Source: Streptomyces spiralis (GTDB taxonomy: Bacteria; Actinomycetota; Actinomycetes; Streptomycetales; Streptomycetaceae). From it: DNA of 63,063 nt. The translations under genes were made by a program, and so were the position numbers. The stretch spans positions 20,417-83,479 of the forward strand of contig NZ_BNBC01000044.1 in NCBI RefSeq assembly GCF_014654675.1, read 5' to 3'. Of this stretch, positions 32,596-41,158 are shown piece by piece; the first letter of the stretch is position 1, and every line of letters starts with the position of its first letter. The notes under the pieces are model-generated. The model was not told the origin of the DNA and did not search any database. It worked only from the letters and a program-made list of their open reading frames with translations.

Positions 32596-34173
32596 ATGCC
32601 GCCCTACGAGCCGTCTTCTGACTGGCAGTTCGACGTACCCACCACCGGAAGCAAGCGGCTCCCCCCGGCGGCCAGGTCGTTCGAATCGCTCGCGCATCAG
32701 GGCTACGGCTTCGAGGCGGCCATCGCCGACCTGATCGACAACTCGATCGACGCAGGAGCGCGCAACGTCGTCGTCAGCTTCCTGCGGGACACCGGTGAGC
32801 GGGGTGGACGGGACCGGCTCGTGGGCTTGCTCGTCATCGACGACGGCCATGGCATGGACGAGACGGGCCTGGACACGGCGATGACCGTGGGCGGCCGTCA
32901 GGAATACGCCGTCGGCGCCCTCGGGCACTTCGGGGCCGGTCTGAAGGCCGCTTCCCTCTCGCACGCCGATGCGCTCACCGTGATCAGCCGCACCAAGCGC
33001 AGTCCGTCGGCCGGCCGCCGCTGGCTCACCGCCCGCGCCCAGGCCGACTTCACCTGCGACATCGTCGATGCGACGTACTGCCAGAACCTGGTCGACCGCT
33101 ACGACGGGATCATCGGCTGGCACGGGACGATCGTGCGCTGGGACCAGGTCCGGACGTTCGAGACCATCACCGTCGGCCAGACCGACCGCTATCTCGACGA
33201 CGCGATCGAACGGCTCGAGACCCACCTCGGACTGCATCTCCACCGCTTCCTCGCCCGCGACGGCTTCCACATCGACATCGTCGTCGAGGACGTCCACACC
33301 CGGGAGGAGCTGGACCACCGCGGCGTGGAACCCATCGACCCGTTCGGCTACCGGATTCCGGGCCGCCCCGGCTATCCCCGCGCGTACACCGCGCCTGTCG
33401 AGGGCGTCGGCGACGTCGAGCTCACCGCCCATATATGGCCGCCCAAGTCACCCCTCGTCGCCTACCGCGGCATCGGGCCGCTCGCCGAGCGGCAAGGCTT
33501 CTATCTCTACCGCAACGACCGGCTCGTCCAGGCCGGCGGCTGGAACGACACCCGGAGTCCGGAGGGCCACCTCGCCCTGGCCCGCATCGCCGTCGATCTG
33601 CCGCCCGAGCCCAATGACGTGTTCGCCCTGACCGTCAAGAAGGACGGAGTCCAGGTCACCCCGGCGTTCGCCCGGGGCCTTGAGAAGGCGGCGGCCCAGA
33701 GCGGCCACACCTTCGCCGAGTACGTCCGCGAGGCCGAGGTGACCTACCGCGAGGCCGCCAAGCGGCGTACGGAGGTCAAACGCGCGGCCGTCATCCCGCC
33801 CGGCAAGGGCATCGACCCGAAGCTGAAGCGGACGCTGCGGGACGAACTGCCGCAGCTGGAGGGCGCCGACCCCATCACCTTTACCTGGGCCAGGCTCGAC
33901 GTGCCACCCGGCGTCGACTCCGCCGAACTGCTCTTCACGATCGACCACAAGGAACGCCGGGTCGTCCTCAACAAGGACTACCGGAACGCCTTCAACCGTG
34001 ACCGACGCGGGGGTTCCAACGACGCACCGGTCCTCAAGAGTCTTCTCTATCTGATGCTCAACGAGATCTTCCAGAAGGAACGCGTCTGGGCCAACCAGAC
34101 CGACAAGGTCGCCCTGTGGAACAGCGTCCTCGTCACCGCGGTGCGTGCCGAACTCGCCCGCGCAGAGGGTTAG
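32596..34173 (+). CDS. MORC/MutL-like GHKL ATPase of a restriction-linked defence system
   Basis: A 525-residue protein with an N-terminal GHKL ATPase: N-box DLIDNSIDAGA (45-55), G1 motif DDGHG (82-86) and glycine lid GHFGAGLKAAS (110-120). The C-terminal part has no assigned fold. This is the MORC-type ATPase that Iyer, Abhiman and Aravind described with Z1 helicases in restriction-modification operons. It is expected to clamp or remodel DNA in an ATP-dependent way. ATG 32596 has GAGGAA 9 nt upstream. It leads the operon MORC-Z1-NaeI-NgoMIV-Vsr; the Z1 start follows 53 nt after its stop. Confidence 0.85.
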   Translation: MPPYEPSSDWQFDVPTTGSKRLPPAARSFESLAHQGYGFEAAIADLIDNSIDAGARNVVVSFLRDTGERGGRDRLVGLLVIDDGHGMDETGLDTAMTVGGRQEYAVGALGHFGAGLKAASLSHADALTVISRTKRSPSAGRRWLTARAQADFTCDIVDATYCQNLVDRYDGIIGWHGTIVRWDQVRTFETITVGQTDRYLDDAIERLETHLGLHLHRFLARDGFHIDIVVEDVHTREELDHRGVEPIDPFGYRIPGRPGYPRAYTAPVEGVGDVELTAHIWPPKSPLVAYRGIGPLAERQGFYLYRNDRLVQAGGWNDTRSPEGHLALARIAVDLPPEPNDVFALTVKKDGVQVTPAFARGLEKAAAQSGHTFAEYVREAEVTYREAAKRRTEVKRAAVIPPGKGIDPKLKRTLRDELPQLEGADPITFTWARLDVPPGVDSAELLFTIDHKERRVVLNKDYRNAFNRDRRGGSNDAPVLKSLLYLMLNEIFQKERVWANQTDKVALWNSVLVTAVRAELARAEG

Positions 34174-34226
34174 TCACGCCTCTCGCCCGCGCCCGCCCGT
34201 ATCTCCAGAAAGGCCGCCCAGCCACC

Positions 34227-37208
34227 GTGACCGCCGAGAACACATCCGCTCCCGACCACCTTGCTGACCTGCACGGCGAGGTCCTCGACGCGATGAGCAG
34301 GCGTGGCCCCAGGCACTTCGCCAAGCTCGCCTTCGTACTTGCCGACGCCGACGATCCGGCGGACGCGGACATGGCCCGTTTCCGCGACCGTCTGCTGGCC
34401 GCGGATCCCGGCGACGAGCTGCTCACCCTCTGGCGCCGCAAGCTCACGGCATGGGACTTCGAGCAGTCCCCGACGTGGTCGGCCACCACCGCGCCCCGCA
34501 CCGCGGAGCGGCGCGCCGAGATCTACGACAAGCTCGCGTTCGGCGCGGACCTGCGCAAGGCGCTCGACGCGGCAGTCCCCGTGCACGAAGAAGCGGGACC
34601 CGTCACCATCAGCCGCGAGTTCGAGCCCTGGTACACCCGGGAGCAGGCCGCGAACCGCTCCTTCTACTGGACGTCGTACGAACGGCTGCTGCGTCGCAAG
34701 GGCTGGAGTGACGCGGCGGTCTCCAGCCTGGACGAGGCCGCCCACGCGGTCGTCGAGCGGCTTGCCGATCCCACGCGCGACACCCCGTACGGCGCCCGCG
34801 GACTCGTCGTCGGCTACGTGCAGTCCGGCAAGACCGCCAACTTCACCGGCGTCACCGCCAAGGCCATTGACGCAGGCTACCGCCTGGTCATCGTTCTGGG
34901 CGGCACCCTGAACCTGCTGCGCGGCCAGACCCAGCGCCGGCTCGACATGGAGCTGATCGGCCAGGAGAACATCCTGGGCGCCGCCGACCCGAACGACCCG
35001 GACGCCCTGGTCGGCATCGACTACCAGGACGACGAGGACTGGCCCGCGAAGTTCGTCTCCTTCGGCGCCCGCCCCTCCCTGCTCGGTGCCTTCGACATCG
35101 AGCGTCTGACCTCTCGCGACCGTGACTACATGGCGCTGGAACGCGGCATCAGCGCCCTGGAGTTCGAGAAGCCGGACCGCACCCGGCCCCTGTACGAGCC
35201 GGCGAACCTGCACGCGGCCCGCGCCCGCGTCATGGTCGTGAAGAAGAACAAGTCGGTGCTGGAAAAGCTGGTCACCGACCTCAAGAAGATAGGTCCGATC
35301 CTCGGCGAGATACCGGCCCTGATCATCGACGACGAGTCGGACCAGGCCTCCGTGAACACGACCGACCCGAAGAAGTGGGAGGACGGGAAGGTCACCCGCA
35401 CCGCGATCAACGGCCAGATCAGCAAGCTCCTCAAGCTCCTGCCCCGCGCCCAGTACGTCGGCTACACGGCGACCCCCTTCGCCAACGTGTTCATCGACCC
35501 GGGTGACGAAGAGGACCTGTTCCCCCGCGATTTCCTGATCTCGCTGCCCCGCCCCACCGGCTACATGGGCGTTCAGGACTTCCACGACCTGGACACCATC
35601 GACGGCGGCGAGGGCGAAGCCGAGAAGAAGCACGTCCGAGGCATCTACTACTCCACGGGCGACCGCCTCCAGGAGGCCCTGGACGCCTTTGTGCTCACCG
35701 GCGCCCTGAAGCTCTACCGCGAGAACCACGGCGTTGCCTCGGGCCCGTTCCGCCACCACACGATGCTCGTGCACGAATCGGTCCGCATGGCCGAGCACGC
35801 CGTACTCGCCGAGCGCATCGAGACGATGTGGCACAACGCCGCCTACACCGGCCCGGAAGGCCACGCCCGCCTGGCATCCCTCTTCGACAAGGACTTCCAC
35901 GCCCACGCGGACGGCTCCCTGCCCACTCCCGCGACCTACGCGGACCTCAAGCCGTACGTCTCCGGGGCCCGCCGCCTGATCAACCAGGGCGGCGGCCCGG
36001 TCATGGTCGTCAACGGCGAGAACGAGCGCGACTACGCCCAGCCGGACCTGGACTTCGACCGCACCCCGAACGTCTGGAAGATCCTGGTCGGCGGCACCAA
36101 GCTGTCCCGTGGCTTCACGGTCGAGGGCCTGACGATCACGTACTACCGCCGCACGACGCAGCAAGCGGACACGCTGATGCAGATGGGCCGCTGGTTCGGC
36201 TTCCGCCCCGGCTATCGCGACCTCGTACGTCTCTACATCGGCCGCGAGGAAACCCTCGGCCGCGGCCGCAACGCAAAGACCGTCGACCTGTACGAGGCCT
36301 TCGAGGCGATCTGCCGCGACGAGGAGCTCTTCCGCGCCGAACTGGCCCGCTACGCGCCCTTGGTGGACGGCCGCCCCCAGGTCACCCCCGCACAGATCCC
36401 GCCACTGGTGGCCCAGCACCTGCCGTGGGTGAAGCCGTCGGCCCGGAACAAGATGTTCAACGCGGAGCTGGTGGAGGTCCGGTCGCCCGGTACGCCGATC
36501 GAACCGGCTGCATACCCGGTGGACTCCAAGATGACGGCACGGAACACCGAGCGCTGGAAACCCGTTCTCGCGGCACTCAGCGGGACATCGACGACGTGCC
36601 TGCTGCTGCCGGATGACACTTCACCGCTGTCCCGTAGCTTCCAGGCAGCGACCACGGTGATCTCGCACGCCCAGCTCCTTTCCGTCCTCAGCTCACTGGA
36701 GTGGGAGGACGGCAACGTACTCGCCCCGCACCTGGCCTACCTGTCCCAGCTCGACGGCCGCCTGGCCAAGGTCGACGATTGGCTGGTCATTGCTCCGCAG
36801 CGCACACAGCGCAACCGGATCGAAGCCACTGTGGTGGATCAGGGCCCCTTCTCCCTTTTCCGCCGAAGCCGCCAGTCCGGCAAGCTGTCCTTCGGCCGTA
36901 TCTCTGGCCTGGAACACCGTTTGTACGCACAGCAGCTGGTCAACCAGCCCGACTCGGCCTCCCCGGGGGACAGCTCCCCGGTACTCGGAGCGGCTCAAGG
37001 TGTAGTCCTCCTGTACCCCGTCGTAGAGGCCGCTCAGGACGATGAGGTGAAGGCCGTTGCCGCGACAGGTGCTGCCTCGGCTGACCGGGTCACCATGGCG
37101 TTCACCGTGATTCCGCCCAAGGCAGCCATCGACACGAAACAGCAGCTGGTGCGCTTCCGGACAAAGGACTCCACTCGTCCGGACGCGGTGATCGTCAAGG
37201 CGTTCTGA
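34227..37208 (+). CDS. Z1-domain superfamily-2 helicase-like ATPase
   Basis: A 993-residue protein. Walker A is GYVQSGKT (196-203), the DExx-type motif is IIDDESDQAS (about 366-375), motif III is GYTATPFANV (about 410), and the Z1 signature is TKLSRGFTVEGL followed by QMGRWFGFRPGY (about 625-665). Z1 proteins accompany MORC ATPases in defence operons and are thought to translocate on DNA to activate cleavage. The GTG at 34227 has AAAGG only distantly upstream, so the start is less certain than the frame. It is cotranscribed with the NaeI-type gene 47 nt downstream. Confidence 0.88.
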   Translation: MTAENTSAPDHLADLHGEVLDAMSRRGPRHFAKLAFVLADADDPADADMARFRDRLLAADPGDELLTLWRRKLTAWDFEQSPTWSATTAPRTAERRAEIYDKLAFGADLRKALDAAVPVHEEAGPVTISREFEPWYTREQAANRSFYWTSYERLLRRKGWSDAAVSSLDEAAHAVVERLADPTRDTPYGARGLVVGYVQSGKTANFTGVTAKAIDAGYRLVIVLGGTLNLLRGQTQRRLDMELIGQENILGAADPNDPDALVGIDYQDDEDWPAKFVSFGARPSLLGAFDIERLTSRDRDYMALERGISALEFEKPDRTRPLYEPANLHAARARVMVVKKNKSVLEKLVTDLKKIGPILGEIPALIIDDESDQASVNTTDPKKWEDGKVTRTAINGQISKLLKLLPRAQYVGYTATPFANVFIDPGDEEDLFPRDFLISLPRPTGYMGVQDFHDLDTIDGGEGEAEKKHVRGIYYSTGDRLQEALDAFVLTGALKLYRENHGVASGPFRHHTMLVHESVRMAEHAVLAERIETMWHNAAYTGPEGHARLASLFDKDFHAHADGSLPTPATYADLKPYVSGARRLINQGGGPVMVVNGENERDYAQPDLDFDRTPNVWKILVGGTKLSRGFTVEGLTITYYRRTTQQADTLMQMGRWFGFRPGYRDLVRLYIGREETLGRGRNAKTVDLYEAFEAICRDEELFRAELARYAPLVDGRPQVTPAQIPPLVAQHLPWVKPSARNKMFNAELVEVRSPGTPIEPAAYPVDSKMTARNTERWKPVLAALSGTSTTCLLLPDDTSPLSRSFQAATTVISHAQLLSVLSSLEWEDGNVLAPHLAYLSQLDGRLAKVDDWLVIAPQRTQRNRIEATVVDQGPFSLFRRSRQSGKLSFGRISGLEHRLYAQQLVNQPDSASPGDSSPVLGAAQGVVLLYPVVEAAQDDEVKAVAATGAASADRVTMAFTVIPPKAAIDTKQQLVRFRTKDSTRPDAVIVKAF

Positions 37209-37255
37209 GGCGCGGCGGGTCTGCACGTAACGAACCACTCACCGACGGGGAGAGC

Positions 37256-38236
37256 ATGCTTCCTTTCGAAGAGGCCGACATCAAAGCCGCTACCGCGGTC
37301 GCTCTGCAGCATGCGGCGGCCGCGGTAGACCCTGAACTCGACAAGGTCTGCGAGCACATCAAGGCTCTCGACCCGACGGGCCGACGGTTCGCCAGGGTCC
37401 TTCGTGACACCATCGACCAGCTGCTCAACGGCGAGGTGACCGGACGCTACGACTGGAAGACGCTCTTCAAGACCGAGAAGACTCACGCGGGAACTCTCGT
37501 GGAGATCAATCTGCAGCGCGAGTTCAGGTTCGCGGACGGCGACGCTATGGACTACCAGATCGCCGGCGTCGACGTGGACTGCAAGTACTCCCAGCAGTTC
37601 GGCGGCTGGATGATTCCGCCAGAGGCGGTCGGCCACCTCTGCCTGCTGGCTTGGGCAGACGACTACAAGTCCCTCTGGAGCATCGGCCTTGTCCGGATAC
37701 GCGAGGAGTGGCTGAACACGGGGAACAACCGTGACCTCAAGCTCACGATCAAGGCGGCACACCGGAACAAAATCCAGTGGATCTGGCACGACGAGGACCT
37801 CCCCGAGAACGTGCTGCTCCACATGGATGCCGCAGACCGGGAGGCCGTGTTCAGCGCGAGCTCGGGGCAGGGCCGCTTGAACGAACTCTTCCGGCGCGTC
37901 CAGAAGCGACGTATCGGCCGTAACGTGGTGCGCACAGTGGCCCAGCAGAAGGACTACATGAAGCGGGTCCGCGGCAACGGCGGCAGCCGGTCGGCACTCA
38001 GAGCGGAGGGCATCCTCATCATGGGGGACTATGCCAGCCACCGCGAGATCGCCGACCAGCTCGGTCTCCCGCTCCCGGACGAAGGCGAATTCGTCAGTGC
38101 CCGGGTCGTCGCCGCAACACCTCAGCACGAGGACACTCCGCGAGTGTCCCTAGACGGGAAGCAATGGGTCCTCGCCCAGCCGGGCGACCCCGTTGAGCCC
38201 GCCCCGGTCTTGCCTTCACACACCAGACAGGACTGA
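37256..38236 (+). CDS. NaeI-type type IIE restriction endonuclease
   Basis: A 326-residue protein very like NaeI (317 residues, GCC^GGC). The catalytic set is complete and spaced as in NaeI: E83, D99, D108 and K110 (VDVDCK) correspond to E70, D86, D95 and K97. The residue aligned with NaeI Leu43 is Leu56, so the nuclease rather than topoisomerase-like form is expected. The second, CAP-like DNA-binding domain follows (FRRVQKRRIGRNVVRTVAQQ). NaeI needs two copies of its site. ATG 37256 has GGGGAG upstream. The next gene starts 2 nt after the stop. Numbering of NaeI is from memory. Confidence 0.9.
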   Translation: MLPFEEADIKAATAVALQHAAAAVDPELDKVCEHIKALDPTGRRFARVLRDTIDQLLNGEVTGRYDWKTLFKTEKTHAGTLVEINLQREFRFADGDAMDYQIAGVDVDCKYSQQFGGWMIPPEAVGHLCLLAWADDYKSLWSIGLVRIREEWLNTGNNRDLKLTIKAAHRNKIQWIWHDEDLPENVLLHMDAADREAVFSASSGQGRLNELFRRVQKRRIGRNVVRTVAQQKDYMKRVRGNGGSRSALRAEGILIMGDYASHREIADQLGLPLPDEGEFVSARVVAATPQHEDTPRVSLDGKQWVLAQPGDPVEPAPVLPSHTRQD

Positions 38237-38238
38237 CG

Positions 38239-38997
38239 ATGCACGCGCCGTTCGCAACTGGCCTCCTCGGGTGGAAGAGACTGGAGAAGACCGGAAAGCT
38301 CGTCCCAAACAACGCGGACTCCGACAGCAATACGTCAAAGCTGCTCGCGAGGCATGTCCTTGAGGCACTGGGGGTGGAATCCGATGTCGTGCTTCCCGAT
38401 ACCCCTGAAAGTCTTGGCCCAGCGCTGGAACACGCGGTCTGTGATCATCTGAGGATCGCGCTGCCCCATCTGTCTCCGGAACGTACGTGGCACGTTGATC
38501 ACAAGAAGACCGTGGCCGACTTCGCGCAGTACGAGCACTTGGACAGAGTGGCTGAAGCGGTACGCAAGAACGCCACCCTTCGTGTTGATCTCGGCCGTGA
38601 TTACCTCATCAAGCCTGATGTCACGGTAGGCGTCACACGTCCAGGGACAGAGGCCGCGACCCGTCCGCATCTGCATGCCGCGGTATCCTGCAAGTGGACA
38701 ATCAGGTCAGATCGCGTACAAAATGTGCGCCATGAATTTCTCCAGATGATCAGGCACCGGCGCGGTCGGCTGCCGCATCTGGTGGTGGTGACCGCGGAGC
38801 CTATGCCCAGCCGGATCGCCTCGATAGCGCGAGGGACGGGAGAAGCCGATGCTATCTATCACATCGCCTTCGATGCCCTGAAGGCGGCAGTTGCCGCTGT
38901 TGGCAGCCGCCAGCAACAGGATGCTCTCAACGAGATCATCGAACAGGGCCGTCTCCTTCCCTATGGGACGCTGCCGCCAACTCTGTCCGACTGGTAA
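38239..38997 (+). CDS. NgoMIV-type type IIF restriction endonuclease
   Basis: A 252-residue protein closely resembling NgoMIV (286 residues, G^CCGGC). The active-site residues are D127 (KPD), S150-C151-K152 (SCK) and E166, matching D140, S185-K187 and E201. The CCGG-contact motif RSDR (156-159) and the Arg of TPSR/MPSR (R192, equivalent to R227) are kept. The segment that holds Gln63 in NgoMIV differs, so recognition of the outer base pair is uncertain. It starts 2 nt after the NaeI-type gene, with AGGA inside the end of that gene, so the two are tightly coupled. NgoMIV works as a tetramer on two sites. Confidence 0.9.
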   Translation: MHAPFATGLLGWKRLEKTGKLVPNNADSDSNTSKLLARHVLEALGVESDVVLPDTPESLGPALEHAVCDHLRIALPHLSPERTWHVDHKKTVADFAQYEHLDRVAEAVRKNATLRVDLGRDYLIKPDVTVGVTRPGTEAATRPHLHAAVSCKWTIRSDRVQNVRHEFLQMIRHRRGRLPHLVVVTAEPMPSRIASIARGTGEADAIYHIAFDALKAAVAAVGSRQQQDALNEIIEQGRLLPYGTLPPTLSDW

Positions 38998-39007
38998 CTC
39001 ACCGCAG

Positions 39008-39526
39008 ATGACTGCTTCCACTCCAGAACCAGATCCGTCACAGACCGCCTGGGTGCCGCCCGAGGGCTCATGGGCGTCGTCCGCCGCGCGCCGCCGCAAC
39101 ATGCAGGCGATCCGGAGCCGGGACACCACTCCGGAGCGGCTTGTCCGCCGGCTGGTGCACGCCCAGGGGCTGCGCTACCGAGTGGCGGCTCGCCCGCTCT
39201 CTGGCCTTCGCCGTACCGCCGATATGGTCTTCCGGCCCGCGAAAGTAGCCGTCTTCATCGATGGGTGCTACTGGCACGGCTGCCCTGAGCATTACGTTTC
39301 TCCGAAGACCAACCCTGGTTACTGGTCCGACAAAGTGGCCCGGAACGTGGCCCGTGACCGCGATACAGACGAGCGCCTGCGGGAAGCCGGCTGGCTTGTC
39401 CTGCGCTTCTGGGAGCACCAGTCAGCGGAGGAATGCAGTGAGGTGATCCGCCAAGCCGTGATATCCAGGCGTCCGCCCTCCCTCGCCATCAAGGCTGACG
39501 CCCCTACTGAGCAAGGGACATCTTGA
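39008..39526 (+). CDS. vsr: Vsr very short patch repair endonuclease
   Basis: A 172-residue protein with the Vsr fold: RRNMQAIRSRDTTPE at the start of the domain, catalytic Asp72 in RRTADMVF, the zinc-site segment FIDGCYWHGCP and the late GWLVLRFWEH. Vsr nicks beside T:G mismatches that arise when 5-methylcytosine deaminates, so it fits the cytosine methyltransferase in this island. ATG 39008 is 10 nt after the NgoMIV-type gene. Its last 23 nt overlap the end of the convergent regulator-like gene. Confidence 0.9.
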   Translation: MTASTPEPDPSQTAWVPPEGSWASSAARRRNMQAIRSRDTTPERLVRRLVHAQGLRYRVAARPLSGLRRTADMVFRPAKVAVFIDGCYWHGCPEHYVSPKTNPGYWSDKVARNVARDRDTDERLREAGWLVLRFWEHQSAEECSEVIRQAVISRRPPSLAIKADAPTEQGTS

Positions 39527-40193
39527 GTACTCGCCGGGCCATGACGTTGTCCTCGATCCTCATGAACTCGTAGGCGATCTCGGCAAGCTGGCGCCCATCG
39601 CGTCCGGTCTGTGCATACCTGAGGATCACGTCTGCCTCAGAACGCAGCCCGCACGCCCTGCACGCGGCCACCGCGTGAGCCACCTCTGCCGGCCCCCCCG
39701 CCATGCCGACGTGCCGCAGGATGCCGGCAACGTCCTCAGCCCTTCTGGTCTGCTTCATGTCCAACAGGATCAGCGCGGTGGGCCACTGCCCTTTCCCGTG
39801 TTGCCGGTCCCCCTGCGCTGGGGGGACCGGCAACATAGTCCGCTGGCAGTTGGTACACAGGCGTGCCGGCGGCTGACGCGCCTTGAGCCAGAGGTCCTCC
39901 AGCTCCTCCCAGGTGGTCGGCATTGCGGCACCGTTCGTCCGCGCCACGGTCTCCGCCAGGTCGTAGAGCGCGCGGATAACTTGCCCCTTGGGCCTGTGTA
40001 TGCGTGCGTTGAGCAGGTCGGACAGTGCGCTCGCTGAGGTGTCGCAGCTGTGGTCGCGCCTTGCCAGCTCCTCATGCGTCTGCCGCAGCGAGAGGCCAAC
40101 CACCTTCATCAACCCGCGCAAAGCCCTGGCGAGGGCCCTTCTCTCATCCGGAATTTCGGCATCCAGTTCTCTGAAGTGACCCGGTCTCGGCAC
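39504..40193 (-). CDS. Helix-turn-helix protein with zinc-knuckle-like cysteines, possible island regulator
   Basis: A 229-residue protein. Residues about 18-85 look like an XRE-type helix-turn-helix (LSLRQTHEELARRDHSC.., then SALSDLLNARIHRPKGQV). A CTNC pair (113-116), a CRAC pair near the C-terminus and a helical repeat-like C-terminal part follow. The GTG at 40193 was chosen for GAAGGAG 5 nt upstream, although the frame is open 60 codons further. It is the only minus-strand gene between the two plus-strand blocks, and overlaps the vsr 3' end by 23 nt. A control role for the island is inference only. Confidence 0.65.
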   Translation of the reverse strand: MPRPGHFRELDAEIPDERRALARALRGLMKVVGLSLRQTHEELARRDHSCDTSASALSDLLNARIHRPKGQVIRALYDLAETVARTNGAAMPTTWEELEDLWLKARQPPARLCTNCQRTMLPVPPAQGDRQHGKGQWPTALILLDMKQTRRAEDVAGILRHVGMAGGPAEVAHAVAACRACGLRSEADVILRYAQTGRDGRQLAEIAYEFMRIEDNVMARRVLKMSLAQ

Positions 40194-40411
40194 GCCAGCT
40201 CCTTCTGTCCTCACTGCAGGCAGCTTTGACGACAGTGTGCCGCCGCCCAACCCGAACGGGCTTCTCAATTGTGTCCGGATGCTCATCCGGACACCCAGCA
40301 GCTTCACTTTCAGGTCGGCTTGGAGTTCCGTTGTGCCCAGCGGGCCACCGTCAGGCACCAACTGTCCTGACATGCAGCCGGGCTGGCCCGCTCAGGCTCT
40401 GCGAGGTGGAG

Positions 40412-41089
40412 ATGAGCACGGCCTTGCCTTCATGGCAGGACAGCAAACTGGGCACGATGAAGCGGGCCGCACTCTGGCTCGTCCAGGTGGTCGGCGAAGG
40501 GAACGTCTTCACCAAGGCACAGCTCCGCGATGCCTTTCCGGATGTGGCGCAGATCGACCGCCGCATGCGGGATCTCCGTGATTTCGGGTGGAAGATCGAC
40601 ACGAAGCGTGAGGACATCGGCCTGGACGCCAACGAGCAGCGCTATGTGCAGCGCGGCGAGCCCGTCTGGGAGCCGGGCCGCGGTACTCGGCCCAAGAGTG
40701 CGATCACGGTGAACCAGCGCCGGGAGCTGCTGGCCACCTACAACCACAAGTGCAGTTCGTGTGGCGCCACCCCGGGAGACACGTACGCCGACTCGGAGGT
40801 CACAGCTCAGCTCGACGTGGCCAGGCGTGAAGTCCTGCTGCCGAACGGGACAAAGGCTCTCCAGTACGTCGTCGAGTGCAACCGCTGCCGAGTCGGCGGC
40901 ATCGGTTCCACGTACGACGTGCCGGCGTTGCTCTCCGAGGCTGCCTCGCTCCCCTCGCTCGAACTCGACATCCTGAAGTCCTGGATCAAGCGGGATGCGC
41001 GGACGTTCAGTTCCGTCGAGGACGTCTGGGCGAAGTACCGGGCACTGCCGGCCGAGGCACGCGAAGCCTTCCGCGAAGGCCTGGGGTAG
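40412..41089 (+). CDS. Winged-helix plus CxxC zinc-finger protein, unknown function
   Basis: A 225-residue protein. Residues about 15-70 look like a winged helix (FTKAQLRDAFPDVAQIDRRMRDLRDFGW). A zinc finger follows with CSSC (114-117) and CNRC (156-159). The spacing recalls an HNH nuclease, but the expected catalytic histidine (DH) is absent, so nuclease activity is doubtful. ATG 40412 has GAGGTGGAG directly upstream. It begins a three-gene plus-strand block with the ParB-like and SNF2 genes. It could recognise DNA for that block. Confidence 0.65.
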   Translation: MSTALPSWQDSKLGTMKRAALWLVQVVGEGNVFTKAQLRDAFPDVAQIDRRMRDLRDFGWKIDTKREDIGLDANEQRYVQRGEPVWEPGRGTRPKSAITVNQRRELLATYNHKCSSCGATPGDTYADSEVTAQLDVARREVLLPNGTKALQYVVECNRCRVGGIGSTYDVPALLSEAASLPSLELDILKSWIKRDARTFSSVEDVWAKYRALPAEAREAFREGLG

Positions 41090-41158
41090 GAGCCTGCGGC
41101 TCCCTTGCCGGCGTTCGACATCATCGTTTCCCCGCTCACTTCACGACGAGAGGTACCC

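Noticed and set aside
40412..41089. HNH endonuclease call for the zinc-finger protein
   Set aside because: Two CxxC pairs are present but the catalytic His pair of HNH enzymes is not, so I call only a zinc finger with a winged helix.
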